This document shows positions 8,044 to 16,032 of a DNA stretch of 64,000 nucleotides, piece after piece; the stretch's first letter is position 1, and every line of letters begins with the position of its first letter. Origin of the DNA: WHSW01 sp963759295 (GTDB lineage: Bacteria; Actinomycetota; Thermoleophilia; Solirubrobacterales; 70-9); assembly GCA_963759295.1 (NCBI GenBank), contig CAVWYT010000010.1, positions 310,001 to 374,000 of the forward strand, in the 5' to 3' direction. The notes under the pieces are model-generated. The model was not told where the DNA came from and did no database searches. It worked only from the letters and a program-made list of their open reading frames with translations. A program made the translations under genes and the position numbers.

Positions 8044-8937
8044 TCATCGCGCGGCCTCCGCCCCGAGCGGCGACCCGCCGAGCTGGACGCCGATGCGCTC
8101 CGCGACGAGGTCGATATCGGTCCGGTGCTTGACGATGATGCTCATCGTGCGCTCGAACACGGCGCTGTCGATGTCGTCGGCGCCGAGCAGCAGCAGGGCG
8201 CGGGCCCAGTCGATCGACTCGGCGATCGACGGCGGTTTCTTGAGGTCGATCTGGCGCACCATGTGGATCACCTCGACCAGACGCCGGGCGAGCCGCTCGT
8301 CGAGCTCGGGCGCATGGAGGCGGACGATCTCCATCTCGCGCTCGACGGCGGGATAGTCGAGCCACAGGTACAGGCAACGCCGCTTCAGCCCCTCGGTGAG
8401 CTCGCGCGAGTTGTTCGAGGTGAGAACGACGATCGGATGCGTGCGCGCCTCGATCACGCCGAGCTCGGGGATCGAGATCTGGAAGTCCGAGAGCACCTCG
8501 AGCAACATCGCCTCGAACTCCTGGTCGGTCTTGTCGATCTCGTCGATCAGCAGGACGACCGGCTCGGTCGAGGCGATCGCCTCGAGCAGCGGCCGCGTGA
8601 GCAAAAAGTCCTCGCTGAAGATGTGCTCCCAGCGCTCGTCGCTCTCCTCGCCCGACGCCTGGATGCGCAGCAGCTGCTTGCGGTAATTCCACTCATAGAG
8701 GGCCTTCGCCTCGTCGAGGCCCTCGTAGCACTGGAGGCGGATCAGGGCGCGGCCGGTTGCTCGTGAGAGCGCCTTGGCGAGCTCGGTCTTGCCGACGCCC
8801 GCCGGACCCTCGACGAGGACCGGCTTGCCGAGCCGCTGGGCGAGGAAGGAGACCAGCGCCGCGGGCTCGTCGGCGAGGTAGCCGACCTGCTGGAGCGCTT
8901 GCTTGACCTCGGCGACGTTCTCGGGCGACTCGGGCAT
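8044..8937 (-). CDS. MoxR family AAA+ ATPase
   Basis: A 297-residue AAA+ ATPase with Walker A GPAGVGKT (residues 44-51) and Walker B VVLLIDEIDK (127-136). A sensor 1-like VVLTSNNSRELTEGLKRRC carries the arginine finger region. It is of MoxR/CoxD type and of usual length for that group. Together with the downstream VWA protein it forms the common MoxR-VWA chaperone module, likely remodelling an unknown protein complex in the cytoplasm. The ATG is preceded by AGGGGAAG, a possible ribosome binding site. Confidence 0.88.
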   Translation of the reverse strand: MPESPENVAEVKQALQQVGYLADEPAALVSFLAQRLGKPVLVEGPAGVGKTELAKALSRATGRALIRLQCYEGLDEAKALYEWNYRKQLLRIQASGEESDERWEHIFSEDFLLTRPLLEAIASTEPVVLLIDEIDKTDQEFEAMLLEVLSDFQISIPELGVIEARTHPIVVLTSNNSRELTEGLKRRCLYLWLDYPAVEREMEIVRLHAPELDERLARRLVEVIHMVRQIDLKKPPSIAESIDWARALLLLGADDIDSAVFERTMSIIVKHRTDIDLVAERIGVQLGGSPLGAEAAR

Positions 8938-8958
8938 CTTCCCCTGAATAATGACGCG

Positions 8959-9194
8959 ATGACGTCGCTGAGCACGGGCGCGCTGCTGCCGGAGTCGATC
9001 GGGCCCTACGCGGCGCTGATGGTGGTGGGCTTCCGGTCGGCATCCTCGGCCACCTGACCCGGTCGCGGTGGCTGGTCGCCGTAGGGGTGATCATGATCCT
9101 GCTCGCGACGCTGCTCTTCCCGCTCGCCCTCCAGATCCTCTCCGACGAGCCGCCGCCTCCGGGGCCGAAGGTGCCGCTGGCCGCGGCGCGCTGA
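8959..9194 (+). pseudogene. Small two-helix membrane protein with an apparent -1 frameshift
   Basis: The ATG frame reads MTSLSTGALLPESIGPYAALMVVGF and then loses sense, stopping after 32 residues. A second frame picks up immediately with VGILGHLTRSRWLVAVGVIMILLATLLFPLALQI and a proline-rich tail ending PLAAAR-stop. Both parts look like transmembrane segments of one protein. Adding one base near 9031-9036 (TTCC-GGTC) joins them into about 79 residues. The unit is divergent from the MoxR gene. No function is known. Either it is a real broken gene or the sequence has a one-base deletion. Confidence 0.55.
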
Positions 9195-9213
9195 TTCGGC
9201 GATCATTGGGCCG

Positions 9214-9990
9214 ATGAACAGGCTCGACGAACTGGATCTCTCCAAGACCCTCTCGCGCAAGGAGGAGGAGCGCGGCCTCGACAACGCCTGGGGGCGACTC
9301 GCCCAGCTTCGGCTGACGCTGGGCGGCCAGCTCGGCGATCGGGAGATCGGCCCGCCGCTGTGCGTCGTGCTCGAGGGCTGGGACGCCTCGGGCAAGGGCG
9401 GCGCGATCAAGCGCCTGGTCGCGCCGCTCGACCCGCGCCACGTGCGCGTCGTCCAATTCGCCGCCCCGACCCCGACCGAGAAGCGACACCACTTCCTGTG
9501 GCGCTTCTGGCCGCACCTTCCAGGGTGGGGCGGGATGGCGGTGCTCGACCGTTCCTGGTACGGGCGCGTGCTGGTCGAGCGGGTCGAGGGCTACGCCACC
9601 CGCGAGCAGTGGCTGCGGGCCTACGACGAAATCAACGCCTTCGAGCGCACGCTCGTCGACGAGGGGATGATCCTGGTCAAGATCTGGATCCACGTCTCCG
9701 CCGAGGAGCAGACGAGGCGCTTCGAGCGCCGCCGCGACGACCCGCTGAAGCGATGGAAGCTGACCGACCAGGACTGGCACAACCGGGCCAAGCGCGACGC
9801 CTACCTGGAGGCGATCGACGACATGCTGTCCCGAAACGACCAGCCGCGGGCGCCGTGGAGCCTGATCGAGGGCGAGTCGAAGCGCTATGCGCGCGTCAGG
9901 GTGGTCGAGACCGTGATCGAGCGGATCGAGGAGGGGATGCGGGCGTGGGGGATCGAGCCGCCGGCGCCGCTCGCGCGCCGAGGGGGCTAG
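9214..9990 (+). CDS. ppk2: Polyphosphate kinase 2 family protein
   Basis: The 258-residue product belongs to the PPK2 family, which transfers phosphate between polyphosphate and nucleotides. The P-loop is GWDASGKGG (residues 55-63). The second conserved motif is LDRSWYGRVLVERV (from about 111), and the lid region contains RRFERRRDDPLKRWKL. Length fits a single-domain PPK2. Whether it acts on AMP, ADP or GDP cannot be told by eye. A strong hairpin follows, shared with the convergent glnK. Confidence 0.9.
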   Translation: MNRLDELDLSKTLSRKEEERGLDNAWGRLAQLRLTLGGQLGDREIGPPLCVVLEGWDASGKGGAIKRLVAPLDPRHVRVVQFAAPTPTEKRHHFLWRFWPHLPGWGGMAVLDRSWYGRVLVERVEGYATREQWLRAYDEINAFERTLVDEGMILVKIWIHVSAEEQTRRFERRRDDPLKRWKLTDQDWHNRAKRDAYLEAIDDMLSRNDQPRAPWSLIEGESKRYARVRVVETVIERIEEGMRAWGIEPPAPLARRGG

Positions 9991-10047
9991 CTGCCCTGCC
10001 CGGCGCTGGAGCGGCGGCGCTCTCGGCGGTCCCCCGCAGGTCAAGAG

Positions 10048-10072
10048 GGGGCCGGCTTGGAGGGCCGGCCCC
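10048..10072. terminator. GC-rich hairpin between convergent ppk2 and glnK
   Basis: A perfect 9-bp stem, GGGGCCGGC (10048-10056) with GCCGGCCCC (10064-10072), closes a 7-nt loop. It lies between two convergent stop codons and so probably terminates both transcripts. There is no U-tract, as is common in high-GC actinobacteria. Confidence 0.7.
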
Positions 10073-10096
10073 GCTCTCGCTCCGTCACCCGCTCAC

Positions 10097-10465
10097 CTAG
10101 GCGGGGATCTCAGCGTCGGTGTGGACCTGGAGGACGGCCTCGCCCTCCTCGCCCGTGCGAATCCGGATCGCCTCCTCGACGGGGATCACGAAGATCTTCC
10201 CGTCGCCGACGTCGCCGGTCCGTGCGTGCTTGAGGATCGTCTCGACGACGATCGGCTTGTCCTTGTCCTCGACCACGCACTCGATCTTGAGCTTCGGCCG
10301 CACGTTGACGGTCAGGCTCGAGCCTCGGTACGTCTCGACGATCCCCTTCTGACGCCCGGACCCCTTGACCTCGCTGATCGACAGGGACGGGAATCCCTTG
10401 TCGAGCAGCTCCGACCGGATCGGCTCGAACGCCTCGTGGCGGATGAACGCCTCGATCTTCTTCAT
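10097..10465 (-). CDS. glnK: Nitrogen regulatory protein P-II, lacking the modifiable Tyr51
   Basis: The 122-residue PII protein begins MKKIEAFIRHEAFEPIRSELL; a ribosome binding site (AGGAAGGA) fixes the ATG at 10465. The T-loop reads GSGRQKGIVETYRGSSLTVNV. In classical PII, Tyr51 is uridylylated (proteobacteria) or adenylylated (actinobacteria), but here residue 51 is Leu, with Ser49 and Ser50 beside it. The B and C loop residues TGDVGDGKIFV and IRTGE are intact, so ATP/ADP and 2-oxoglutarate sensing should remain. It lies 16 nt downstream of amtB, which it presumably blocks when nitrogen is plentiful. Confidence 0.93.
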   Translation of the reverse strand: MKKIEAFIRHEAFEPIRSELLDKGFPSLSISEVKGSGRQKGIVETYRGSSLTVNVRPKLKIECVVEDKDKPIVVETILKHARTGDVGDGKIFVIPVEEAIRIRTGEEGEAVLQVHTDAEIPA

Positions 10466-10481
10466 CTTGATCCTTCCTTCC

Positions 10482-11990
10482 CTACGCCTCGGAAGGCTGG
10501 TCGGTGGCAATCGCGCCGACCGCGGGAGCCGGCACCGGGGTCGGCGTCGGCCCGCCCGGATATTCCTCCGAAGGGATGAACGCCTCCGGATACCCGTACA
10601 TCCCGTGCTCGGAGATGTCGAGACCGGCGTCCTCCTCCTCGGGGGTCACCCGTAGCCCGATTGTCATTTTGATCAAAGAGAACACCGCGTACGAGGCGAT
10701 GAACACGCAGGCGAACGACGCCGCGACCCCGAGCGCCTGAGCGCCGAGCTGATGGAACGAGCCGTCGTAGAAGAGGCCCGCCTCGCCGACGCCGTTGAAC
10801 TCGGCGAACCGCGGCGAGGTGAACAGCCCGCAGGCGAGCGTCCCCCAGATCCCGGCCAGGCCGTGCGCCGAGAGGGCACCGACCGGGTCGTCGAGGAGCT
10901 TCTCGATCCCGAGCACACCGAGGACGACGATCACCCCTGCGACCGCGCCGATGATCGGCGCCGCCCAGTACTCGACGTAACCGGACGGGGCGGTGATCGC
11001 GACCAGGCCGGCGATCGCGCCGTTGCCGGCCATGCCGATGTCGATCGTCTTGCGCAGCCGGTACATGACCGTCACCGCCGCGATCACTCCCGCCGCTGCG
11101 GCGAGGTTGGTGACCACGACGATCTCGGCGAACCGGTTGCCGATCCCTGATGCGGCGTCGCCGAACGCGCTCAGAGTCGAACCCGGATTGAACCCGAACC
11201 AGCCGAGCCAGAGGATGAGGACGCCGAGGCCGACCAGGGGCATCGAGTGCCCCGGGATCGCCCGCGGCTTGCCGTCGGCCGCGTACTTGCCGCGACGCGG
11301 GCCGAGCAGCATCAGCGCCGCCAGCGCCCCGGTGGCGCCCATCAGGTGGACCACGGTCGAGCCGGCGAAGTCCTGCATTCCGACGTTCGCCTGCAGCCAG
11401 CCGCCACCGAAGATCCAGTGGCTGATCACCGGGTACAGCACGGCGCTGAACACGATCGCGTAGATCACGTAGGCGCCAAACTTGATCCGCTCGAGCGTCG
11501 TGCCCCAGACGATCGCCAAGGAGACCGCGCAGAACACGAACTGGAAGAACATCAACGCACCGGGATCGATCGGCGCGATCTCGAGCAGCGGGAACTGTGT
11601 TGCCGCCTCCGTGGCCGTCGAGCCGACGTCGAGAAACCACCCCGAGTCACCGGCGATCGCTCCGGTGCCGCCGAAGGCGAGCGCGAAGCCCACCGCCCAG
11701 TAGCAGAGCGAGGCGATCGAGAAGTTGACGACCACCTTCGCGACGCCCGCGCCGACGTTCTTCATCCGCGAGAACCCGACCTCGAGCAGCAAGAAGCCCG
11801 CCTGCATGAACATCACGAGCACGGCCGCGACGATCACCCAGGTCGTGTTCACCGCCGCGTCGGTGTCGGCGACGCCGCCCTTGAGGTTCTCGATCTGGGT
11901 CGCCGGGTCCGCTGCGAACGCCATGGTTGGCAATGCGAGCAGAGCCAGGAGGCCAATCGGGATCGTCGCCCAAAGGTGCCTTCGTCTCAT
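10482..11990 (-). CDS. amtB: Ammonium transporter AmtB
   Basis: A 502-residue Amt/Mep channel with a cleavable signal sequence (ending AFAADPATQ) and about eleven transmembrane helices. The twin pore histidines are visible in AGSTVVHLMGATGALAA and GALSAHGLAGIWGTL. The cytoplasmic C-terminal tail is extended and proline-rich (PGGPTPTPVPAPAVG). It heads an amtB-glnK operon. A strong GGTGGAGG ribosome binding site lies 10 nt before the ATG, with a hairpin immediately upstream of it. Confidence 0.95.
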   Translation of the reverse strand: MRRRHLWATIPIGLLALLALPTMAFAADPATQIENLKGGVADTDAAVNTTWVIVAAVLVMFMQAGFLLLEVGFSRMKNVGAGVAKVVVNFSIASLCYWAVGFALAFGGTGAIAGDSGWFLDVGSTATEAATQFPLLEIAPIDPGALMFFQFVFCAVSLAIVWGTTLERIKFGAYVIYAIVFSAVLYPVISHWIFGGGWLQANVGMQDFAGSTVVHLMGATGALAALMLLGPRRGKYAADGKPRAIPGHSMPLVGLGVLILWLGWFGFNPGSTLSAFGDAASGIGNRFAEIVVVTNLAAAAGVIAAVTVMYRLRKTIDIGMAGNGAIAGLVAITAPSGYVEYWAAPIIGAVAGVIVVLGVLGIEKLLDDPVGALSAHGLAGIWGTLACGLFTSPRFAEFNGVGEAGLFYDGSFHQLGAQALGVAASFACVFIASYAVFSLIKMTIGLRVTPEEEDAGLDISEHGMYGYPEAFIPSEEYPGGPTPTPVPAPAVGAIATDQPSEA

Positions 11991-12008
11991 CTGTCGGTTA
12001 CCTCCACC

Positions 12009-12034
12009 CGCGTCCGGCTCCTTGCCGGAACGCG
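12009..12034 (-). promoter_or_regulatory. Hairpin abutting the amtB ribosome binding site
   Basis: CGCGTCCGG (12009-12017) pairs with CCGG-A-ACGCG (12025-12034), giving 9 bp with one bulged A and a 7-nt loop. It ends next to the amtB Shine-Dalgarno (complement at 12001-12008). It may influence translation or just be leader structure. Confidence 0.35.
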
Positions 12035-12174
12035 GGAAGCGCCGAGCAGCCGCCCGGCGGTCGCGGGTTCCATCGATCGCGCTCGACGGTAGGCGCAGGC
12101 CGGCCGGAGGTCGTTATCCGCGTGTCGAAACTTCGGGTCCGCCGCCTTGTACCGGCGGTCGAGAGCGGCAGCCC

Positions 12175-13500
12175 TCAGGCGGGGACGGGCCGGACAGACG
12201 CGCCGGGCGTGACCTCCAGCTCGGCGCCCTCCGCGCCCATCAGGACGCTCTCCGGGTCATGGCCGAGCTTGCCCCAGGCGGCGCGCGCATCGTCTTGGAG
12301 TCGGTCGAGGAACTCGTCGGCGTGAAGCGGATCGTGGTGGAACAGGCAGAGCCGCTTCGCTGCGACCCGATCCGCGAAGGTGAGCGTGTCCGACATCGCC
12401 GAGTGGCCCCAGCCGACGTGGCCGGGGTACTCGTCGTCGGTGTACTGGCAGTCGTGGAGCAGCAGATCCGCGCCGTGCGCGAGATCGAAGCCGGAGATCC
12501 ACTCCGGCTCGAGGTGCGCGAGGCTCGAGCCGAGCGCGGGCTCGTGGTCGGGGATGTAGGCGACGGTCGTCTCGCCGTCGCCGATCCGGTAGCCGAGCGT
12601 CGGGCCGCGGTGGGTGATCGCCTCGGCGCGGATCGTCGCGCCGCCGAGCTGCCACTCGCTGGCCGGGGTATCGCGAAACGCGACCGAACAGGGAAGCTCG
12701 CGCACCTCCACCGGTGACAGTGGCGCCGAGATGTAGCGCGAGATCCGGTCCTCGAGCGAGGCCTCGGGCGACGCCGGGCCCCAGATCGTGATCTCGCAGT
12801 CGGAGCGGAAGCAGGGCGGGAAGAACATCAAGCCCTGGATGTGATCGAGGTGAAGGTGGGTGAGCAGGATGTTGATTCGCTCGCGGCCGGCCAGCTCGAG
12901 CCCAAGCGTTCGGATTCCGGTGCCCGCGTCCAGGATCAGCTCCTCGCCGCCGGCGAGCGTCAGCTGGACGCAGGAGGTGTTGCCGCCGTAGCGGTTCATG
13001 TGCGGGCCCGGGGACGGCACCGAGCCCCGCGCCCCCCAGATCCTCACCCGCATCGCTCGGCGCCTCCCGCGGCGATCATTCCCCCCGCCGTCGCCGTTTT
13101 CGTCGAGCGGCCAGAACAGGACCATCGCGCCCGAGGAGCCGTGCTCGGAGCTGACGATCGGGAAGGCGCTCGCCTCGATCGGCTGCGTCGAGCCGGAGGC
13201 GATCCTGATCGTGAACTTCGAGTGCGAGGGCCGTCCGGCGCGGATCGCCTCGGTGGTCGCCAGGGTGTCGACCTCGACCGGGATCCCGGCGCCGTCGAGG
13301 GGGCCGAAGGCGCGCGTCCACTGGTCGGCCTCCATGCGCCCGGCGTCCTCGAAGGAGCGGCCCAGCAGCGCCGCAGCGGCCTCGTTGTAGAAGACGCAGG
13401 CCGCGTCGTCGTCGAGCAAAAAGGCCGGCGTCGAGAGGCTCGTGAGCAGGTTGCGGGCCAGGATCAGCTGCAGCGGCTTCTGCGGTGTCGGGCTCGTCAT
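12175..13500 (-). CDS. PAS domain fused to a metallo-beta-lactamase-fold hydrolase
   Basis: The 441-residue protein starts MTSPTPQKPLQLILARNLLTSLSTPAFLLDDDAACVFYNEAAAALLGRSF, a PAS sensory domain (about residues 10-125). After a short Gly/Arg linker, a complete MBL-fold domain begins MRVRIWGARGSVPSPGPHMNRYGGNTSC, the usual start of stand-alone PhnP/RNase Z-like hydrolases. Metal ligands include THLHLDH, the Asp in VAYIPDHEP and the His in LCLFHHDP. The join is in frame with no stop. The PAS part may sense a ligand or redox state and tune hydrolysis; the substrate (phosphodiester or cyclic nucleotide) is unknown. Confidence 0.78.
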   Translation of the reverse strand: MTSPTPQKPLQLILARNLLTSLSTPAFLLDDDAACVFYNEAAAALLGRSFEDAGRMEADQWTRAFGPLDGAGIPVEVDTLATTEAIRAGRPSHSKFTIRIASGSTQPIEASAFPIVSSEHGSSGAMVLFWPLDENGDGGGNDRRGRRRAMRVRIWGARGSVPSPGPHMNRYGGNTSCVQLTLAGGEELILDAGTGIRTLGLELAGRERINILLTHLHLDHIQGLMFFPPCFRSDCEITIWGPASPEASLEDRISRYISAPLSPVEVRELPCSVAFRDTPASEWQLGGATIRAEAITHRGPTLGYRIGDGETTVAYIPDHEPALGSSLAHLEPEWISGFDLAHGADLLLHDCQYTDDEYPGHVGWGHSAMSDTLTFADRVAAKRLCLFHHDPLHADEFLDRLQDDARAAWGKLGHDPESVLMGAEGAELEVTPGASVRPVPA

Positions 13501-13808
13501 GCGACTCGATCGCGCATTCTGGCACCGATCGACGCAATCGCATGCGCTCGCGCCAGGGTGGCCGCGGGCATGCGGACCAAGATGCGGGGCTGGGCGCGCC
13601 GGCAACGCCCGCGTGCGGGAGTTCAGCGCCCGCGACGACCCTCGAAGCCGGCGGGCTCTCGGAGTGGTTACCGAGTCCCTACTCGATGCCTACCGAGGCC
13701 GGCGACGGCCGGCCGGAGGGCCGTGCGCGCGACTGACCGAGGCGCCGACTGGTGCACTAACGGGCGCACCACCGGCGCATGGCGGCTGACGACCGCTCGC
13801 CTAGGGGA
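13501..13808. other. Intergenic region, mostly featureless
   Basis: This 308-nt stretch lies between the DUF5679 gene and the PAS-MBL gene, both on the minus strand. No coding frame with sensible composition was found. One short hairpin, TGGTGC with GCACCA (about 13751-13772), could terminate the DUF5679 transcript. No promoter was clear. Confidence 0.4.
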
Positions 13809-13958
13809 TTAGGCCTCCAGCTTGCCGATCTTGAAGATCTTGGTGCCGCAGTCGGGGCACACACCCTGGATCGCCGGCCGGCCGTTCTTCATCGTGACCT
13901 GCTGCGGATCCTTGATCTCGACCTTCTTACGCTCCTTGACGCAATATCCCTCAGGCAT
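13809..13958 (-). CDS. DUF5679 family zinc-ribbon-like small protein
   Basis: This 49-residue protein, MPEGYCVKERKKVEIKDPQ..., resembles DUF5679 proteins (conserved TMKNGRPA and CPDCGTKIFKIGK). A GAGAGGAG ribosome binding site supports the ATG at 13958; a longer upstream reading is not conserved. Many family members, as I recall them, have a CxxC in the first knuckle (YCVKCK), but here it is YCVKER. Only three cysteines remain, so classic zinc binding is uncertain. Function is unknown. Confidence 0.8.
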   Translation of the reverse strand: MPEGYCVKERKKVEIKDPQQVTMKNGRPAIQGVCPDCGTKIFKIGKLEA

Positions 13959-14100
13959 CGAGCCTCTCCTCTCGGGGGTGACGTTCCCGCGACCGTAGAC
14001 CAGCCATCGGACGCACGATGCGGCGATCGTAGCGTTCGTCACAAATAAATCGTTGAGGGCTGTGCCGCGGGATCGGCGGCCGAGCGCCCCGGCCGGCCGG

Positions 14101-14616
14101 TCAGCGACCCTGCTGCAGGCTCGACCGGTCGCTGGATGCGGCCGCGGTGCGCAGGTCGGAGATCTGGCTGCGGAGGTCGTCGATGTCGTCCTGAACGACG
14201 GAGATCTCGCTGTCGGCGGTCCGCTGGTCGGAGGCGACAGCGCCGACTCGGCTCTCGAGCGCGTCGATCCGGTCGCTGAGCGTGGCGACGTCCGCCTTGG
14301 CTGCGTCGACGGCCCGCCGCTGCACGGCCTCGACCTGGTCGCGCAGCGCCTGGACGTCCGTCTTCGTGGCGCTCTCGTCCTTGACCCCGAGCGCGAGCAC
14401 GACGGCGACGATTCCGGCGGCGAGCGCGAGGACGATCGCGAGCCCCCCCGCGTAGCTGCGGATCGCGAGTCGCCGCTCGAGCTGCGCGACCCAGGCGCGC
14501 AATCCGTCGACGCGCTCGTCGAGGCTCGGCGGCCGGGGGGCGCTCGACGGCTCCGGCGCCGGGCCGGGCCGGGTGGGCGGCTCGCCGGTGCGCGGCTGGG
14601 AGCCCGTGTCCTCCAT
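14101..14616 (-). CDS. Single-pass membrane protein with coiled-coil tail
   Basis: The 171-residue product is not recognised. It has a proline-rich N-terminus, one transmembrane helix (GGLAIVLALAAGIVAVVLALGV, about residues 56-77) and a long heptad-like coiled coil (DVQALRDQVEAVQRRAVDAAKADVATLSDRIDALESRVG). The start MEDTGSQ was chosen over a longer frame that runs through arginine-rich noise. The stop of the rhodanese fragment lies 2 nt upstream, so the two may be co-transcribed. A structural or scaffolding role is possible but not shown. Confidence 0.65.
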   Translation of the reverse strand: MEDTGSQPRTGEPPTRPGPAPEPSSAPRPPSLDERVDGLRAWVAQLERRLAIRSYAGGLAIVLALAAGIVAVVLALGVKDESATKTDVQALRDQVEAVQRRAVDAAKADVATLSDRIDALESRVGAVASDQRTADSEISVVQDDIDDLRSQISDLRTAAASSDRSSLQQGR

Positions 14617-14618
14617 CG

Positions 14619-14798
14619 CTATGAGGCGGGCAGCGGGGCCCGCGGGAGCTCGTTCATCTCGATGTTGCGGGCCCCGGCGAGCCGGCCGCCCTCCCACTGA
14701 TGCCGACGCCGGACGTCGACCGGCTCGGAGCCCGCCGCGATCAGCGCGGCGACACGCTCCGGGTTGAGTGCGATCTCGGCCTCCGGTCCGGCGCTCAC
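14619..14798 (-). pseudogene. Truncated rhodanese-like protein
   Basis: From a GTG at 14798 the 59-residue frame reads INPERVAALIAAGSEP-like sequence followed by VDVRRRHQWEGGRLAGARNIEMNEL. This is the recognisable first half of a rhodanese (consensus VDVRExxEWxxGHIxGAxxIP). It stops at PLPAS before the catalytic CxxGxR loop. No other frame downstream restores that loop, so it is probably a decayed gene or an orphan half-domain. It is divergent from the thiolase gene. Confidence 0.5.
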
Positions 14799-14854
14799 CG
14801 CAACATCAATACCATCCCCGACCCCGACCCGAACGCAAAGGAGCGCAAGCCAAG

Positions 14855-16012
14855 ATGCCCGAAGCCGTGATCGTCGACGCCGCCCGCACCCCAATCGGGC
14901 GCGCCTTCAAGGGATCGCTGGCCCAGCTGCGTCCCGACGAGACCGCCGCCCACGTGGTCGATCGGCTGCTCGAGCGCAACCCGGACGTCTCGCCCGAGCT
15001 GGTCGAGGACGTCTTCTGCGGCTGCGGCATGCCCCAGGGCCTGCAGGCGTTCAACATCGCCCGGATCGTGGTCCTGCTTTCCGAGAAGCTTCCGCAGAGC
15101 GTCAACGGCGTGACCATGTCCCGGTACTGCGCCTCCAGCCTCGATGCGATCCGCCACGCGGCGAACGCCGTCAAGGCCGGGCAGGGCGACGCTTACATCG
15201 CCGCCGGAGTCGAGTGGGTGAGCCGCTACAACGAGCGCACCGAGCCCGCCGGGGCCGCGGACCAGAACCCGAAGCTTCAGGGCAACGAAGGTCAGCCGAA
15301 CGCCTACATCGAGATGGGACTGACGGCGGTCAACGTCGCCAACAAGTACGAGGTCAGCCGCGCCGACATGGACAAGTACGCGCAGCGCTCGCAGGAGCTC
15401 GCCGTCGCCTCGCAGGAGGACGGCTTCTTCGACCGCGAGATCATCCCGGTGGCGGACCACGACGGCAACGAGGTCGCCAGGGACGACGGGCCCCGTGCCT
15501 CGTCGACGCTCGAGAAGCTCTCCGAGCTTCCCGAGGCGTTCGGCGGCGGTGGGGTGACCGCCGGCAACTCCTGCCCGCTGAACGACGGCGCGGCCGCCGT
15601 GCTGGTGATGTCCGACGCCAAGGCCAAGGAGCTCGGGCTCGAGCCGAAGGCGCGGATCGTCAGCGCCGCGACCTGGGGCAACGAGCCCGAGTACATGGGC
15701 GTGGCGCCGATCGGCGCGATCAAGAAGGTGCTCGAGCGGACCGGGATGACGATCGGCGACGTCGGAGCCGTGGAGCTCAACGAGGCGTTCGCGGCCCAGG
15801 TGATCCCGATCATGGACCAGTGCGAGATCCCGCTCTCCAAGCTCAACGCCCACGGCGGGGCGATCGCCCTCGGCCATCCGTTCGGGATGACCGGGGCGCG
15901 GATCATGACCACGCTGCTGAACGTGATGGAGACGGACGATCACGAGGTCGGCCTGGAGACGATGTGCGTCGCCGGAGGACAGGGCGAGGCGATGATCGTC
16001 GAGCGCATCTGA
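14855..16012 (+). CDS. Acetyl-CoA C-acyltransferase (thiolase)
   Basis: A 385-residue thiolase, beginning MPEAVIVDAARTPIGRAFKGSLAQ. The nucleophilic cysteine is Cys92 in SRYCASSLDAI, the HEAF-type region is VELNEAFAAQV, and C-terminal GHPFGMTGAR and CVAGGQGEAM complete the active site. It catalyses thiolytic cleavage of 3-ketoacyl-CoA or acetoacetyl-CoA condensation. An AAAGGAG ribosome binding site precedes the ATG; an upstream extension is not conserved. It stands with acyl-CoA dehydrogenase and SCPx-thiolase genes, so beta-oxidation is the likely role. Confidence 0.9.
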   Translation: MPEAVIVDAARTPIGRAFKGSLAQLRPDETAAHVVDRLLERNPDVSPELVEDVFCGCGMPQGLQAFNIARIVVLLSEKLPQSVNGVTMSRYCASSLDAIRHAANAVKAGQGDAYIAAGVEWVSRYNERTEPAGAADQNPKLQGNEGQPNAYIEMGLTAVNVANKYEVSRADMDKYAQRSQELAVASQEDGFFDREIIPVADHDGNEVARDDGPRASSTLEKLSELPEAFGGGGVTAGNSCPLNDGAAAVLVMSDAKAKELGLEPKARIVSAATWGNEPEYMGVAPIGAIKKVLERTGMTIGDVGAVELNEAFAAQVIPIMDQCEIPLSKLNAHGGAIALGHPFGMTGARIMTTLLNVMETDDHEVGLETMCVAGGQGEAMIVERI

Positions 16013-16032
16013 GCGTCGGCGCCGAGCTCGAG

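Noticed and set aside
13640..13720. Possible tRNA or riboswitch in the 308-nt gap
   Set aside because: No TTC-arm-like GGTTCGAATCC or cloverleaf pairing could be found on either strand.
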